Part shown: positions 1-13,676 of the stretch, one piece after another
Layout of the letters: each line of letters begins with the position of its first letter
Numbering within the stretch: the first letter of the stretch is position 1
Assembly: GCF_018691265.1 (NCBI RefSeq)
Contig: NW_024881322.1
Coordinates: 14,657,489 to 14,721,488 of the forward strand
DNA: 64,000 nt
DNA from: Tyto alba
Taxonomy: Eukaryota; Chordata; Aves; Strigiformes; Tytonidae
Direction of reading: 5' to 3'
Made by a program: the position numbers and the translations under genes
The notes under the pieces: model-generated
The model's database searches: none
Seen by the model: the letters and a program-made list of their open reading frames with translations, nothing else
What the model was told of the DNA's origin: nothing

Positions 1-3000
1 TTAGAGTTTTCCAGACTCCATAGGATTACCTGATGTGATTTTGCTGCCATTTTTAATCCACGGGTTGTTTCCCACCCCTGCCCTCCCTCATTTTTTTTTT
101 TTTTTTAAGGCGATCCGATTTACACATATGCCTATATGTATATAATAGATTTTAGCTAAAGGCAAGCTCACCCCATTTTTGCCTTAGGCTGAACAGTAGC
201 TTACAGAAGCTCTGTTAGCAACTCTATACCTGTCAGTGCTTTCTGTACCTACTGGGTTGGTACTGGATGCACACACAGCACGGCTATAAGACAACATCTA
301 ATTGCATAAATGGGCTTTTCTCTCCCAAGCCTGGTCCTGCCTTTCACAACCTCAACCTTCTTGTTTTTCACACCCCTCCATTCCACTCTAATTTCCATTG
401 TTTTATCTCACCCAGCTCTTTCTGTCCCTCCCCTCAGCAGGACACAAAAAAAACAACAGGCAAAGCTTTCATTCTGCAGTGTTGCAAAATTGGGTGGGTT
501 TGTAGGAAAATATCAAAAAACCGAAAAGGAAACCCAATCCTTTCTCCCAGCACCCATGGCTTGCTTCCAGGGCCGAGAGAAGAACAGGCTGCCAGGCTGC
601 CTTTGCAAAGGCTAGCATGGGCACCTGGCTGCAGGGCTGCCGAACTGCTCCCGGGGAACAGCATGAATCGGGGTGAAGCCTGGACACCCCCCCCACCCCG
701 CGGTGTGCACACGCTTAGCTTTATGCGCCCGGACAGTGCCATTTGAGTCTTTATGCCCCTTCTTCTGCTAAAAGTTAATCAAGGAGGTGGAGGGACATGG
801 AGAGAGGTTGCACGAGTAAAGTCAGCGGGCACGTAAATCCCGCAGTAGCACGGTGGGGGTCACATCCCCATCCCCGTCGAGCCCGCTCCAACCTTCCTTC
901 GTGGACGGGGGCGGAAAGTAGATGTGCAGACCGGCACTCGCTCCAAGGCTGTTGCTGGTGTTCGACGTGGTTTGCACTCAGCATAATTTACGTGCCCAGC
1001 TGCTTTTGCATGATGCAGCAATCCTTTGAGCACACAGATGGGAAGGCTCGCAGCCCTGGTGTCGCTCGTCCCTGCATATTCAGAAAGGCCTACTTTGAAG
1101 AATGTTGCTTTCGCCTTGACTCCTCTCTTGCCAGTGTAAATGAGGAGGAAGGTCAGGGGGTGTAGTGCCACCGTAAACCAGAACATACAGCCCAGTGTGG
1201 GGTGGGAAGGCAATCCCTCAACTGGGGTGATAATGATTAAGATGGGATATACTGCAATTAGGGTACCGGAAACGGAGCCTTTCGGCAGAGAGGGTGCTGC
1301 ATTAGCTCCAGCATTAAAGTGGTTGCAGTATATGACAGTAATTTAAGAGGGAAGGGAAATCTGGGCACCAAATGGTACGGCAAAGAACCCTTTAAAGCCT
1401 GTGAGCTGTGATGATGTGCAAATGGCAGAACGCAGATGCTGACATCCTTACAGCATTTCAAGGAGGCCCAAAGCAGAAGGGGTCCAGATAAACTGCTGAC
1501 CTCTTACTCCGGGAGGTGGTCCCTGCTGGACTCAGGGGTAAGGCGATGGGCAAAGCAGATCACGGAAGACCTTGCCAGTGCTGCTGCTATTGCTCAATGG
1601 CTGAAGTGTTTGGGAAATGCATGCTGTTTCTTGGCATGGTAAGTGAGGTGGCAGCATCTGACTCTCTGCTTTCCTCTGTCAGTGTTTAATGACTCCACAG
1701 GTCTCAGTAGAGTTGCCTCCGTGTAAAGCTGGCACATCAGCAAGCCAAAACCAGGCCTCAACATCTGTAAAGCTGGATAGGTTCACAAGAATTTAATTCC
1801 CTCTTAAGTATGTACAAATCACATGGGATGACACTGCCTAATTCCCTGCATTTCTACATAGCATGGTGCTGTCACTATTCACTGGGAAAGAATTTCATAT
1901 TTGCATTTTCCCAAATGCGGTAATACTGACATTGCTCATCTCCTAACACTCAATAGCAATAACTTTTCTTTCTGTCTCTGGAGAATAAGGCCCAGATTTT
2001 CCATATTGCATCGTACTGTTTGTGAGGGTCCTTATCCTGGTTCTTTCACCTCTGCAGTGATGTGGAGAGTAAGGGGAGACTAACCACATCTAATCATATG
2101 AGCTTAAAAATCAGGAATAAAAACAAACCCAGATTTTTGCCTATGGCCCTCATAAAGCTGCAGGCCAAGCTGGAGTTCTGCCTGCAGATGTCTATTGGTA
2201 AGTGCCACCAAGTAAAACAGGCATTGGAGAGCAGATCAACATCATGTTATAGATGCCACTGCCTGCTCCAAAGCAGGGAGTACTACAGAGCCACTGGGGA
2301 CTTGAGACTGTACAAATAACCTGGATTTCTTTCAAGAGTGACACTAGTATCTCTGCATGGATCCATGTTGAGCAGATGTACCACTGTAGTTGTCCAGGCT
2401 CCACAAAGGGTGATAGGTCTTGCTCTGAGGATGCAAGTAGGGTTTTCCCCTTGAAGAGACATTATAAGTTTTTAGTTTTTTACTTTGAAGGGTGAGTGTC
2501 CAGGCAGCCTCAGGAAAGTGATGGATGTGCAGGAAGTGTGAGAGACTTTGCTCTTTACCTAGATGACAGTCTAGCTCAAATGCAAGAACAGAATCGCATT
2601 TTAAACACCCTGAGTTCCAGTAGAGGACATGTCCCAGCCCCAAGCTGATGTCTGAGGTCCTGCCAGGTACCCCAGACGTGCCACATGCCCGTGCTAAGGC
2701 AGCTGGATCTACTTATGTGGCTATCACACTGCAAAGGCATTGCCTAGGTGTTGAAGAAACAAGTGGGTTACGTGAGGCATGACTAGATCATTTCAGGGCA
2801 AGTACATCTGTGATTTAAGGACCTGACCCTGCTCTGCTGGTTTCTCTGTCAGTGCAAGGAACGGTCTTAAAGGCCAATGTCTGACATTTGTCAATGAAGA
2901 GGTGACACTGGTACCCAGAAGAGACTTTTTGAAAGGTTTGTCTCACTAGAGGGTGACCAGGAGCTGCGCAGGTGTTACCCATCCATCCACCCACACTCAA

Positions 3001-6000
3001 GCTTGCCCAGTCCCCTCACCAGGATTCTCACACCCAGCAGGGCTGGTCTCAGCACTTAACCTGAAGGAGAATTTAAAGTTTCTTCCCAGCACAGAGACCC
3101 TGATCTGTCAGCACAGGCAGTGGCAGATTCATCTCCTGTGATGCTATCAGCCCAGCCTGTGTAAGGGCTGCGCCGCACCTACAGCACAAAATTCTGTACA
3201 AACGTGTTTGTGTAAGAAATCACACCTCCAGGCCTGTCTTTGCCACAGCGTGCTGGGGCCGTGCTTTATTTCCCCCAGGAGTAAAAGGCTGCGCTGGTCT
3301 GGAGCAGGGTCATTCCCAGCCATCAAGAGCAGTAGAGGAGGGAAAGTTGGCTGTGGTTTTTGCACTGGATCCAGCTCCCAGAGGCTGTGCAGAATCTGCA
3401 CCGTTAAACAAAGCTAGGCTCATGAGCTACACTTGCGTTGCTATTGTCTTTGCTGCTGTTTTTGTTGTTAATACCTTGGCTGCTGCTATTATGTCTGGTG
3501 CTTTTAGCATGGCAGCCAAGAAAACAGCATTAACTGAACAACCTCAAGACAGCAGAGATTGCCAGGTTGAGAAACCCTCTGATGCTGGGAAACAAAGCGA
3601 GCGTCTCTCCCCACTTCAAGGCTGTGACCTGTGTTGGCTTTCCACCATGGAAAACCACACAGCCCTGTGGCTGAGTGACGACTGTGGTGAGTAGAAGTGT
3701 TAACAGCGGGTTCTTGGGCTTGATTATATTGTTTCATAAACCATACCTGCTGCAGGTGAGAGCATAGGCGTTGGACAAACAGGCTACTCATAAATACATA
3801 GCCTCCAGAACAGGGGAAAAACAGTTGGTGCATTGGGGGATTTTTTTAATTGCCCTGAATTATTCGCAATATCAGTGGTTTCCTGTGACATCAAGCTTCT
3901 GAACATTGCCTGATTGCCATAAACTGCAACCCATCCAATTTTCCATTCCCGGCTACGCCCAAGCCACAGCTCATCTGAAAAGCTGCTTCTGCAGAAGACG
4001 TGTACCGGCTGGCAGCCGAATTACTGATAGATGGGGGTGACACAGAGGCACCTGATACGGGGCACTCAGCACTGGCATGGATGGATCCATGTGATTTCTT
4101 ACATTGAATTTCAAGAGAAATTATGGTAAAACAGCTAATGAGTCAAAGGGAGGAAGTGAGAGCAGAGGCTAACTAAGAGTGTGTGAAAGAGAGAGCTCTG
4201 TGGACGTCTCTGCCTGTGCCAAGAGCCGGGGAGAGTTTCTGTCAGCTGGTTGGGAAAGTCGAGCAGCTGGAGAGTAAACTACTGTCTTGCCTGCGTGTCT
4301 GTCTGTCCGCAAGCACCACTGCCCTCTTTTGGGTGGAATTAGACCCGTGCCTCTGCTTTACCCGCCGGCACATGCTCCTGTGTCGCCTGGGTGCAAGGAG
4401 GAGGGACTCCTCCCGCAACAGTGCTGGCGGTCGGGATGCTCCCACTCATGGGATGCTCCCACCTTCCCATGGGGAGAGCTGCGCAGCGGGGTGCCAGCAC
4501 GGGGGGGGGGGGGCTGGTTGGCAGCACCGTGGCATTACAGATGTGGCACGTCAGCCTGACAGCTGTGGCAGGCTCCTCAGAGGGGCTCCAGCTCCTTGGG
4601 CGAGCCATGCCACCAAAGCTGCGGTCCCTTGAGGCCAGCGCTTCTCCCCATCTCCGGCACAGCTCTGTCCCGTCATCTGCCGTGCAAGAGGAACCGCAGA
4701 ATGGCCGAGCAGCTTTTGGCTCCAGCCTCGCTGCAGGCAGGTAATTATTTCAGGTGTCGCACGCCGGTGCCAAGTTCTGCTTGAAAACAGTACGTCTGAG
4801 ACCTTCACCACGGAGGTGTCGAAAGTCGTTCCGTCGGGGCAAGGCGCACGCTGAGCTCTCCTCCTTTGTCCAAGCGCTTTGCTGGAGGGCTCCTTCGCAG
4901 CTGCGGGGGCTGTTGTTAGCAGAGGCATAGATTCAGGATATGGTTTGACCTACTGGTTCAACATATTTGGTGGCCTGTGTCCAGCAACAGTCAGATCTTG
5001 GAGGAAACGTGTAGTGGTTCTATTTGTCTCCAACGAGAGAACACATCCCTTTGAGAGACAGCTCATGCCCCCAGAAGTATCTGATTACACCTAATTCAGC
5101 TTCCACAGCTATGAAATTTTATCGTGCCCGGTCACAATCTGACAAAGTCCTTACAGTGACCTAGCCCTAAAATTTGCCTTGATGAGTGACACTTTTTATA
5201 AGACCAATTGTTTCATTATGAAACTTCTGAGGTTGGAAAAAAAAAATCCCAAACAAATAAGAACATGCCACTATTAATAAGACCGTTGGTGCATTTTTAC
5301 ATATCCTCCTTGTAGCAATTGTGGCTGCGTGTAAAAGGCAAACATGCCTTGTGATCGTGAGAGTGGCTGAAAAACATGAGTCACACAGCCGAACCTTGTG
5401 ACTTGGTAGAACTAAGGAGGTCTCCTTAAAGGCAATTTGTGGAAAAATTGGAGAGAAACACAATTTTTCAAGGTCAGCCAAAGGCTAATGAGCGCTCTTT
5501 CATAGTGCGATTGTATTGCCTGAATTTCTGTATTTCAAAGCCAGTCTAACTACTTTATTGCTGAAGCGCTGTAACTGAAGAGGCTGTAATAATATTGACA
5601 AGTAATCCTGCCAGAATCTGAGATGGTATTCGGCATAATATGAAACATTTTCTCCTTGCCTGGACGAGTACAGAACAAAGAGTTAAACAAATGTGTGGTT
5701 CCCCCGAGTACCACTTATCTTTCTTCCCGAAGGGCATGTGTACAGATGCTTTGTAGGTCGGGTTGTCAACAGCTGGGGCTTGTGGCCAGGTTCACATGTT
5801 CTCCACCTTTCTGCTTGTGAGCTGCAGGAGGCTCATCTCCAGGGGGACAGTTTTTCATAACTTAATTAGATTGGCGCCATTCATGCAGCTACAGTTTCAG
5901 GTTGGCTCAGCTTTACTTCTGCTCCAGCTCTCCAGTTCAGGGGATTACAGTAGCACTGAAATTGGTTCTGAACTAAACATTTGGCAACTTCCTCAGGTCA

Positions 6001-6139
6001 AGGAGGCAATTTGTGTTTCTGCTGTTGCTAAATTAGAAATAAATAAATAATCAATGTGTGGCCCTTAATGAGAGACTGAGAACGAGAGACAAAATGTTTT
6101 TGCTGATCTCCACTTTGTGTGTACATAGGAATATGTTGC

Positions 6140-6161
6140 TTTTTTTTTTTTTTTTTTTTTT
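6140..6161. repeat. Poly(T) run of 22
   Basis: A pure homopolymer in unique AT-rich sequence. Comparable runs occur at 16360-16379, 28035-28056, 30351-30372 (A), 30421-30439 (A), 52450-52468 (A), 57600-57616 and 63124-63140. Confidence 0.9.
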
Positions 6162-9100
6162 CCCATGAATGAACAACTCCAGTCTAGTAAACCTCTTTAG
6201 TTGAAGGAGAGCAATCTCCAGTTGCATCCTCTTAGCACGGATTTACACCATGCTTATTTCAGTGTAGCTTTAATCAGCTGGGAATCTGGATGGGCCAACC
6301 AAAAATTAGCCAAAGAAGGAGTGTTCCTACTGGAGTTTTCAGTGGTTTAACTGTACCGGTTTAGAAGTGGGTCGCATCAAAATCACTGAGATTTTTAACG
6401 TGAGACAAAGCCCTTACCCTTGGTTGGATGTATGCTTCATACTACTAAAATGCAACTCAAGAAAAAGGAGATTTACAAGCAGTGAGTGTAGACTGGAGGA
6501 AAAGAAAGAGTGGGGCCACCTTTCTAAGAGCTACACGCAAACTGGGCACCTGCTGCCTGTGATGTGCAGATGTGCATTACAGAGAACAGCCTATGAGTAT
6601 CTGGGCTCACTTCCACCCCCTGCGAGCCACAGAGACCCACAGCCCACCCCCCCGCCAAGGCTCCTCGACATGCCTCACACTGCACGTGGGCCCGTGGAGG
6701 TTTTCAGGTTTTACCTGGGCAGCCGGTAGCTGGAAAGCTGCAAGCCTGTGACTCCTTCACCAGCTTCAGTGTTGGATTGCAACCCATCCCTAGCAAGCAG
6801 TTTTAAAGAAGTCAGCTGATAAATGGCACTGCAAAAGGAGCCAGATGGAATAAATTAAAAGGCATCTGGCAAACCCTCTGTAAAGGAAGAAATTAGGTGT
6901 TTGCAGGGATGGAGGAAAATGACCTCTCCTAGTAGAGAGCTAATAAGAGCAAAAAAAAACCCTGTCTTTTCCCATCACTTCTGAAAGCAAAACAAAACAC
7001 AGACAAATCCACAGTCCAGATTTTCTCACTTGGATATAAATAAATGCAATTAGACCTTGTTCTGTCCAACTCAAGATTTTTGGTGCAAAAATTCTTCCTG
7101 CTACAGTGCTTACAAGACTGGCTTCACCTATTTACTACAGGTACTCACCACTTCATGACTTTTCACTTTCCCTGTGATAGGAGCCATTTGTGAGCTAGAA
7201 GCAAACTGTGGAAGTCAGTTAGATGCCTGTCAAACATTTTATAAATGGATTCAAGCCTGTGCTTTTTTGTGACCTGTCTGGGGCAAGTGGTCTATTTTCA
7301 GGGTCTGAATTTTATAGGTCATTGCTGGATCTGCACAAATGGCCACATGCATCGGTTGCACCAGTGCCTGAATCCAGACCTTAAGAGAGAGCCTGTTGCA
7401 CTGATTTGTCCGTAGAGGGTAGGTAGGACTTCCATGCTACCCAGTCGCTTACCTGACACACACCTGGTCTCCCTAGGATCCCTCGGTAATCGTGGCCAGG
7501 GGGAAGAGAGATGGGCCCCTCTGGAGGGCAATCCAAAGCAGACGCTTAGTTTAGGTGCACCAAATCATCCCCGGCAGGAGTTTTCATCTTTCTCCAGGAA
7601 CCAGGGAGAGGCTGGAGAGACTGGCTGAGTGACTCGGCTGACTGCAGTTGGTGGTGTGAAATCTCTCCTCACCGAAGCCAACGAAAACATCAAGAAACAG
7701 AGCCATCCACGACCTCTCAAAGTAATTTATTCACCCTTATTCTTAACACTTGGCGCCAGCTCTCTCACTTGATCTGGTTTGAGTTCTCCTCCTTGAACTG
7801 TTGCGATGGCTTACTCTGCTAGACGGTGAAAGATTTAGTAGGGACCGTTTCTGTCCTTCACACAGAAATTGAGGAGCCTCTGAATCTTCGTTGTGATGAC
7901 AGGAATAAACTCCTCTCTGAAAGTCTCTCACTCAGATGTAGTTTTGCCATTTATTGTGTGGCTTTCTGGCAGGTTTTTAACGCTCCTTTGGCAGCCATGG
8001 CTTGCAGCCGCAGCCAGCGCTCCAGGGCCAGAGAGCAAGGCTGCGGTGACCCGCTTCTTCTCCTCCACCCATCCTTCTCCTCCATCCCATCACCCGCTCC
8101 CAGCCCAGGGCAGCGGGATATCACCCCGGGGGCTTTTCACTTACCTACAGCCCAACCGTGTATTGCAGACTGCTATTTCTGAAACAGAGATCTTCGCAGG
8201 ATGCCCCTGGAGAACCCTTTGGCACAACCAACAGGCAGAAGAAGACGCTGCAGAATTTAAAAAGTTATGTTTCCTAATGGACTGGAAGATAATTTGCCTT
8301 CTCATATTAAAAAACTCTTTGCCACTCCTTTCCAAGACGGTATTGTAGGTAACTATTTCAGCCTTTCTTGCATCAACATTACCAGTTTTACAAATTCTAC
8401 CTTTACTAGATTATTTTTTGTTCTTAATGTATTTTTTAAACTCCTTGTTCTTCCTAAATATGGGGAAGGTAAATGTGTTCACCATTGAAGGACTGTTTCC
8501 ATCAAGGCCCACGGCTTCCCTTGCTGCATTTCTTCATTTCACAATATGTCATCAATATTCTTTACTTTTTCTTCCCTCTTTGTTACCTATTTATTTATTA
8601 ATTTCCAGTTGCTGCTGAATTTGGAATAGTTTTTACCTTAAGCTCCAAGCTTGACTGTGGAGGAAGGGGAACTGGCTATTTCTCTTTTATTTTTTTTATG
8701 CCTACCCAATTTTCATTCATTTTCCTTCTATTTAGATTTTTCGTCCTGGTGATTTGGCTTGTAGTTTTCAGAAACGTTCGGAAAACTCTTTAATACAACG
8801 GTTGGGTATATTAATCACTACTTGCAGATCTCCTCTCTTTGCCCATACAGAATGTAATCACACCACGATTAATTGTTCCAACACAGCCAGCCACTTTCAG
8901 CTCAGGAATCAATCAGCAGTTATCTGCCTTAATGAGGTCCATAGTAAAGTCATCTCCTTTTCTGTGCAATTGCTGTGTATTACCTGCTAGTTTTAGAGAC
9001 TCTAGACTGTTTCACCTCTGTATCAGTGGGACCTCAGAAATATTTTTCTCAAACTCAAGTCACCTATAAGAACAAACACAGATTATTTTTTTTTTTCTTT

Positions 9101-10350
9101 CCCATGTAAGAGACAATTGATGAAGGAATAAATCAGACTTTTCTTTTCCTTGGCCAAGTGATTCTGAAAGGTCCCTGTATTCCTTCTTGGGTTTCTTCTA
9201 TGACAGCAGTCACTCAAGTTCCAGATTCTCTGCTCTCCGTGAGTCCCTGGAAGGCGATGGCAGCTGGAACGTTTGTCTTATTGCTTCTTCCATTCCTGAC
9301 GAGATTACAACATCCTCGTGTTGGAGGTTTTTCAGCCAGGCTAATGCCATTTTTTAAATCTCATTTTCCCTTGCCAGTTACCCCAACTCCCAGAATTTAT
9401 ATGTAAGCATTTGAAAAAAAATTGTTCATTCTTTGAGTTTGTTATCAGCTCAGCTTGATTAATTTTTGCTATGCCAAATGTTGGATTCCTCTTTATTTGC
9501 TAAATTTAAATCATTCACAAAATATGACTGGGAAGATCCAAGCCCTTTGGTCTGAGAAATGGGGCACCCTACCTGGTCTTCCTGGTGCAACAACACAAAC
9601 ACCACCAGCTTCCTACCAGCCAACACAGCCCCACTATTTTCTGCCATATTTAATGTCATGCTCAAGGAACCAGAAATCTGTCACTATTACATGAGTACTT
9701 TTTTTCTTCATCCCCACCCTGGCATTCCTGCACACTTCTATATGCAGAGGATGGATACCTTCGACACAAGTAGTTACAATCCTTTGATAATACAAGAATG
9801 TAAACATGACAGATGAAACTTTCTGAAGCTTTTCTGCTGTTTTTTTGATCTGCCTAAAGAACTTAAACAGCTTTGGTGCTGAATGGTAACAGCTAAGAGA
9901 TTTATTAAAGTGTATTTCTGAATGAATAGCTTTGTACATCAAGCTTCTAAGCTGTTATGAAACTCCCAGTGAGCATCACCTTTCAATATTTTGACAAAAA
10001 AAAAAAAAAAATTCAGCCATACGGGCTTGGAGATTCCGATTAAGCTTCCTCCTAGCATGGTGATGCACATGTTGCTGCAATACATACAATTAAACTAATC
10101 CAGCTGTGGAATAAGATTTTGCCTTGGATTTATCTTTTAACAAATATTTCTAGCCAAATAAGGCTATAACTTAATTGCACGAGCTTCTAAGTGAAAGAAA
10201 AAAACACATACATGTTTTGTTTAAAAGTAGTATAACCAAGTATTTTACTGATTTTTAGATCTACATAGGCATTTCTATAGTTATTTGTAGTTTATAATCT
10301 CAACTGACATTGTTGTTGATTTTTTCTTTTACTAGTTAGCAGTTCCCTGC

Positions 10351-10368
10351 AGTTGTTTCCATGCAAAC
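10351..10368 (+). promoter_or_regulatory. SOX-POU composite-like site
   Basis: TTGTTTCCATGCAAAC joins a SOX-type TTGT core to a POU octamer-like ATGCAAA with a three-base-wider spacing, as in the SOX2/OCT4 element of the FGF4 enhancer. It lies about 16 kb downstream of the GLI3 3' end. Confidence 0.25.
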
Positions 10369-11942
10369 GATGCTCGATGTGAATAGGAAAATCCAACTTT
10401 AAAACTGTTCAGAAAGGGAAGCAAGAAAGTGTATCGTTCTTGTGGAGTCTGATTCTGTGAAAGTTTCACCAGCCACCTCTCAAAATTGTATGTTTCTAGT
10501 GAAGGATGTATTTTTTTTTTGTGAGTAATGGTTTTTCGTGTCTCCATTTTGTGCACTCAAGTTTGTGTGTTTATAAAGAACCTGATTTTCTGAAGGCATC
10601 TAATTTCTTGCACTTGGGCTGCTGTAAAGTGTTTCATGTTGAGTCCCATAGAACTGAAGCAATCAATAACTATTTGTCATTCCATTGCTTTTTTGTTCTT
10701 TGCCCCCATTAGGAGCATGTGAACAGTTTTGTTTTCCATTCTTGTCTGAAATGAAGCCAGATATCAAAATCTGGAAGTCCTTTGCAAGATAGGGCTTCCA
10801 CTCTTCATGCAGCTCTCGGGTTACTTTATAGTGAGTGCCCAAGGTGAAGCTGTGAAAATAAAAGTACAAATGCTAGAAAATGAACTGTGCTTTTCATCGT
10901 TCTTGTGGTGTTGTAACCATTGGCAAGTCATGCCTCTAGATAGTGGATTTATAGTGATTTACCTTTGGCCTGGCTTTGGCCCCCTTTACCATAGTACCTG
11001 GTGATTGCCTGAGCACCTGGGCTCTCGAATGAATCATCCACACTGGCTTCGGAAGTAAACCTTCTCCGTGAAATAGCAGCAATATCCGGGCTGGCCATCG
11101 GTTTCTATTCTGTTCAGCCTCAGCTGATATATTTCATATGTTTTTGTAGCTGAAGCTGGGCCAGGACTTCTCTAGCTTTGACAGGAGGGCTAAATGAGAG
11201 CGGGGAATTTTATGTGCCTCTTCCCACAGCATTCCAGTAACCGTGCAGGAAGTCATTGATCAATGGGATTTAGGCAACGTGCACAAGAAAGGTACGTGTG
11301 TGTGGCCCGGTGGCCTTCGCAGAATTTGCTATGACGACACCACCCTCTGATTCAATAAACGGAGGGGTAAGGGACTAGGTGGTAAGCCACACACATCATG
11401 GTTATGATGCATCTCTGCAGCCGAGCAAATGCAGTGTCGTCTATTTTTAAAGCCCATTCTATAAGGCTGCATGATTCTTACTAACGCTATGGTTTAGATG
11501 TGGTGATAGCAGAGAGATTTTCCTGGAAAATTGCTTAACATGGTGTCACAAACAGAGGGCAAATTCCCTGACCTGGTGGCTCATCCTATCCTGGGAATAG
11601 GAATGGGATCTGACCTTTGGCAGATCACTTCGGTTTGTTTTACTGTCCTGATTTGTGCAGCTCCTCCATGCCATAACCCAGGAGAAGATCTGAAAAGCCA
11701 TGCCATCTCTTCAGCAGGCTGCAAGGCATTCAGGCCACGCAGCAAAAGGAGGGTAAAAGAGCTGGTGTGCCTGCATGCTTGGGCCAGAGTTGTTAGCAGT
11801 AAAGTTTTTTTCAGGGTAGCTTTGCCCCGAATGAAGGCAAACTCATTCGTAGCACAGGTTTACTGACCATGCTGGAGCTGCATGGGAAGAGTATTTATCC
11901 TGTTGTCACACTGGATATGCTGTGGATATAGAGAGCCAGGAG

Positions 11943-11999
11943 AAAAAAAAAAAAAAAAAAAAACAAACAAAAAAAACCAACCAACCAAACAAACAAACC
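11943..11999. repeat. A-rich (A)n/(CAAA)n/(CCAA)n tract
   Basis: About 20 A, then CAAACAAA, CCAACCAACCAA and CAAACAAACCC. It could be the decayed tail of a retroposed sequence, but no body is recognisable on the left, so I call it only a simple repeat. A similar CCAA tract is at 50822-50860. Confidence 0.8.
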
Positions 12000-13676
12000 C
12001 CAAACTATTTATCCAATAAACATACGTAATTTGTCTGTAATTGCTTTAGGGCACTAAAATTGCCATGGAGAGGTCTTCCAGGCTTCTATCTGCCTACATT
12101 GCACCAGGAGCTGTTATACTGCAAAGGAAACCTCACCAGAGCAGCTCGTGCGTGTTAGCGTGGAAGGTGACCCTTTGGTGTCTCATCTTTCTTGTGCCTC
12201 GATTTCTCCATTTGGCCACGTTACGTGGCTCAGGGAAGGATGCAGCTGTGGCAGGGCGGACAGGGAAGGGGTTGATGTCAGTTCAGCAGCTCTGTCACTG
12301 CATGACTCGGAGAATAAGCTAATGAAGTAAACCTGTTTTCCTTCTCCTTCTCTTTCTTATCTGTGATTTTCCACATACAGAGGAAATGGAGAGGGGGAGG
12401 CAGTGAGAGGTTGTTATCATGCAGCGATGAGACAGGCTGTGGAGAAAAAGATGCTACTTCTTCAGCGATCCCAAATGTGCTCCCAAATCTCAGAAGAGCT
12501 GAGTGTTTCAGCTGAAAGAGTCAGCTATGAAATAATCTTTTCCCCGGACACTGAAATAGTTGTCATTATTGTACAGCATCAGCAGTCCATTGAGCTGAAT
12601 GGGGGCAGCCCGTGCAGAGATAGTGTTTCAGTCTGTCCACCTGCAGCCCAGTAAATAATGGAGAGGATAGTTTACTGTTACAGAGGGATCGGAATTGCTT
12701 GGCTGAATGGTCACAATCCAAGAAAATGTGTTTTAATTTAGCTAAATGAAAAGTAATACATCTGGGAACAAAGTTTTCAAGCAGTACCTACAGGACAGGA
12801 GACTCTGCCTTGGAAAACAGGATTATGGGGTCATTGTGGTAACTACCTCCGCAATAGCTGCTGGTTCAATGGGGCTAAGATGGCTCAGCCGACTCTGGGA
12901 ACCTAGAAACAAATAATGGGACTCGGGGATGGCAGAAGCATCGGCAGGAGCATCCCTGGGCTGCAGCACCCAGTGGGGTGTCCACGTCTTAGTGAGAACA
13001 TGGAAACACCAGGGAGGACCACTGACATGGTGGCTGGGAAAAGAAAAGCCTTTTTCTTGTGGAAGGGTTAAAGCATGAAACCCAGTCAGCTTTTCTTAGG
13101 CAAGGCTTGGTGTGACAGTGTGACACTGCACCACAACACTGCAGTGAGGGGCTACTGAAGTCACTCCAATTCAGCTGTGACATGAGACCTTCCCTCCTGA
13201 CTGTGGGTAATGCTGAGCAGGTGGGAGATGGGAAAATCACCTCAGGGGGTTACCCTAACAGACATGGCTGCCTCCGCCTCAAGAGAGAAACTCTCCAATG
13301 TGAATATGTAAAGTTTCATTTGGATTATCGTCCCTGAGCTCTCATTTCTGCCTCTTTTTGTCATGGTGGTGGAAAAAATATAAATAAATCTGCATTTCCC
13401 TCTATTTGCTCGTGGCTGTAGCTCTACACTGAGACAGTGACAGTGCCCAGCCTCCAGCTTTAGGGTTTTGGGCCACAACAGGCCAGAGGCTTTTCTTCTC
13501 CAGTAGAACACAGGCAGTGTGTTGTAGTGTATCACTGGCTTTTCTTCAGCCTTTTCTGAAGCAAGGGAACTAGATGGGGTAAATGCTTTGGAAGGTGTGA
13601 GCTGGTGCAGTTCATCTCTTTCCTCATGGGACCTGCCTGTGACAGTGACCTCCCTGGGGCCTTGTGAAGCTCAGGG

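Larger units (their letters stand above)
1..13676. other. Intergenic DNA downstream of GLI3, left part
   Basis: This is unique sequence of ordinary to AT-rich composition, most AT-rich at about 8240-10950. Open frames are all short (159 codons at most) and carry no recognisable domain. Simple features are T runs near 91-106 and 6140-6161, a G13 run at 4501-4513, an A run at about 9996-10010 and the A-rich tract at 11943-11999. I see no RNA gene, no interspersed repeat that I can name and no exon of INHBA. Confidence 0.6.

Noticed and set aside
11943..11999. Poly(A) tail of a processed pseudogene or SINE
   Set aside because: No gene or SINE body and no target-site duplication found on the left.
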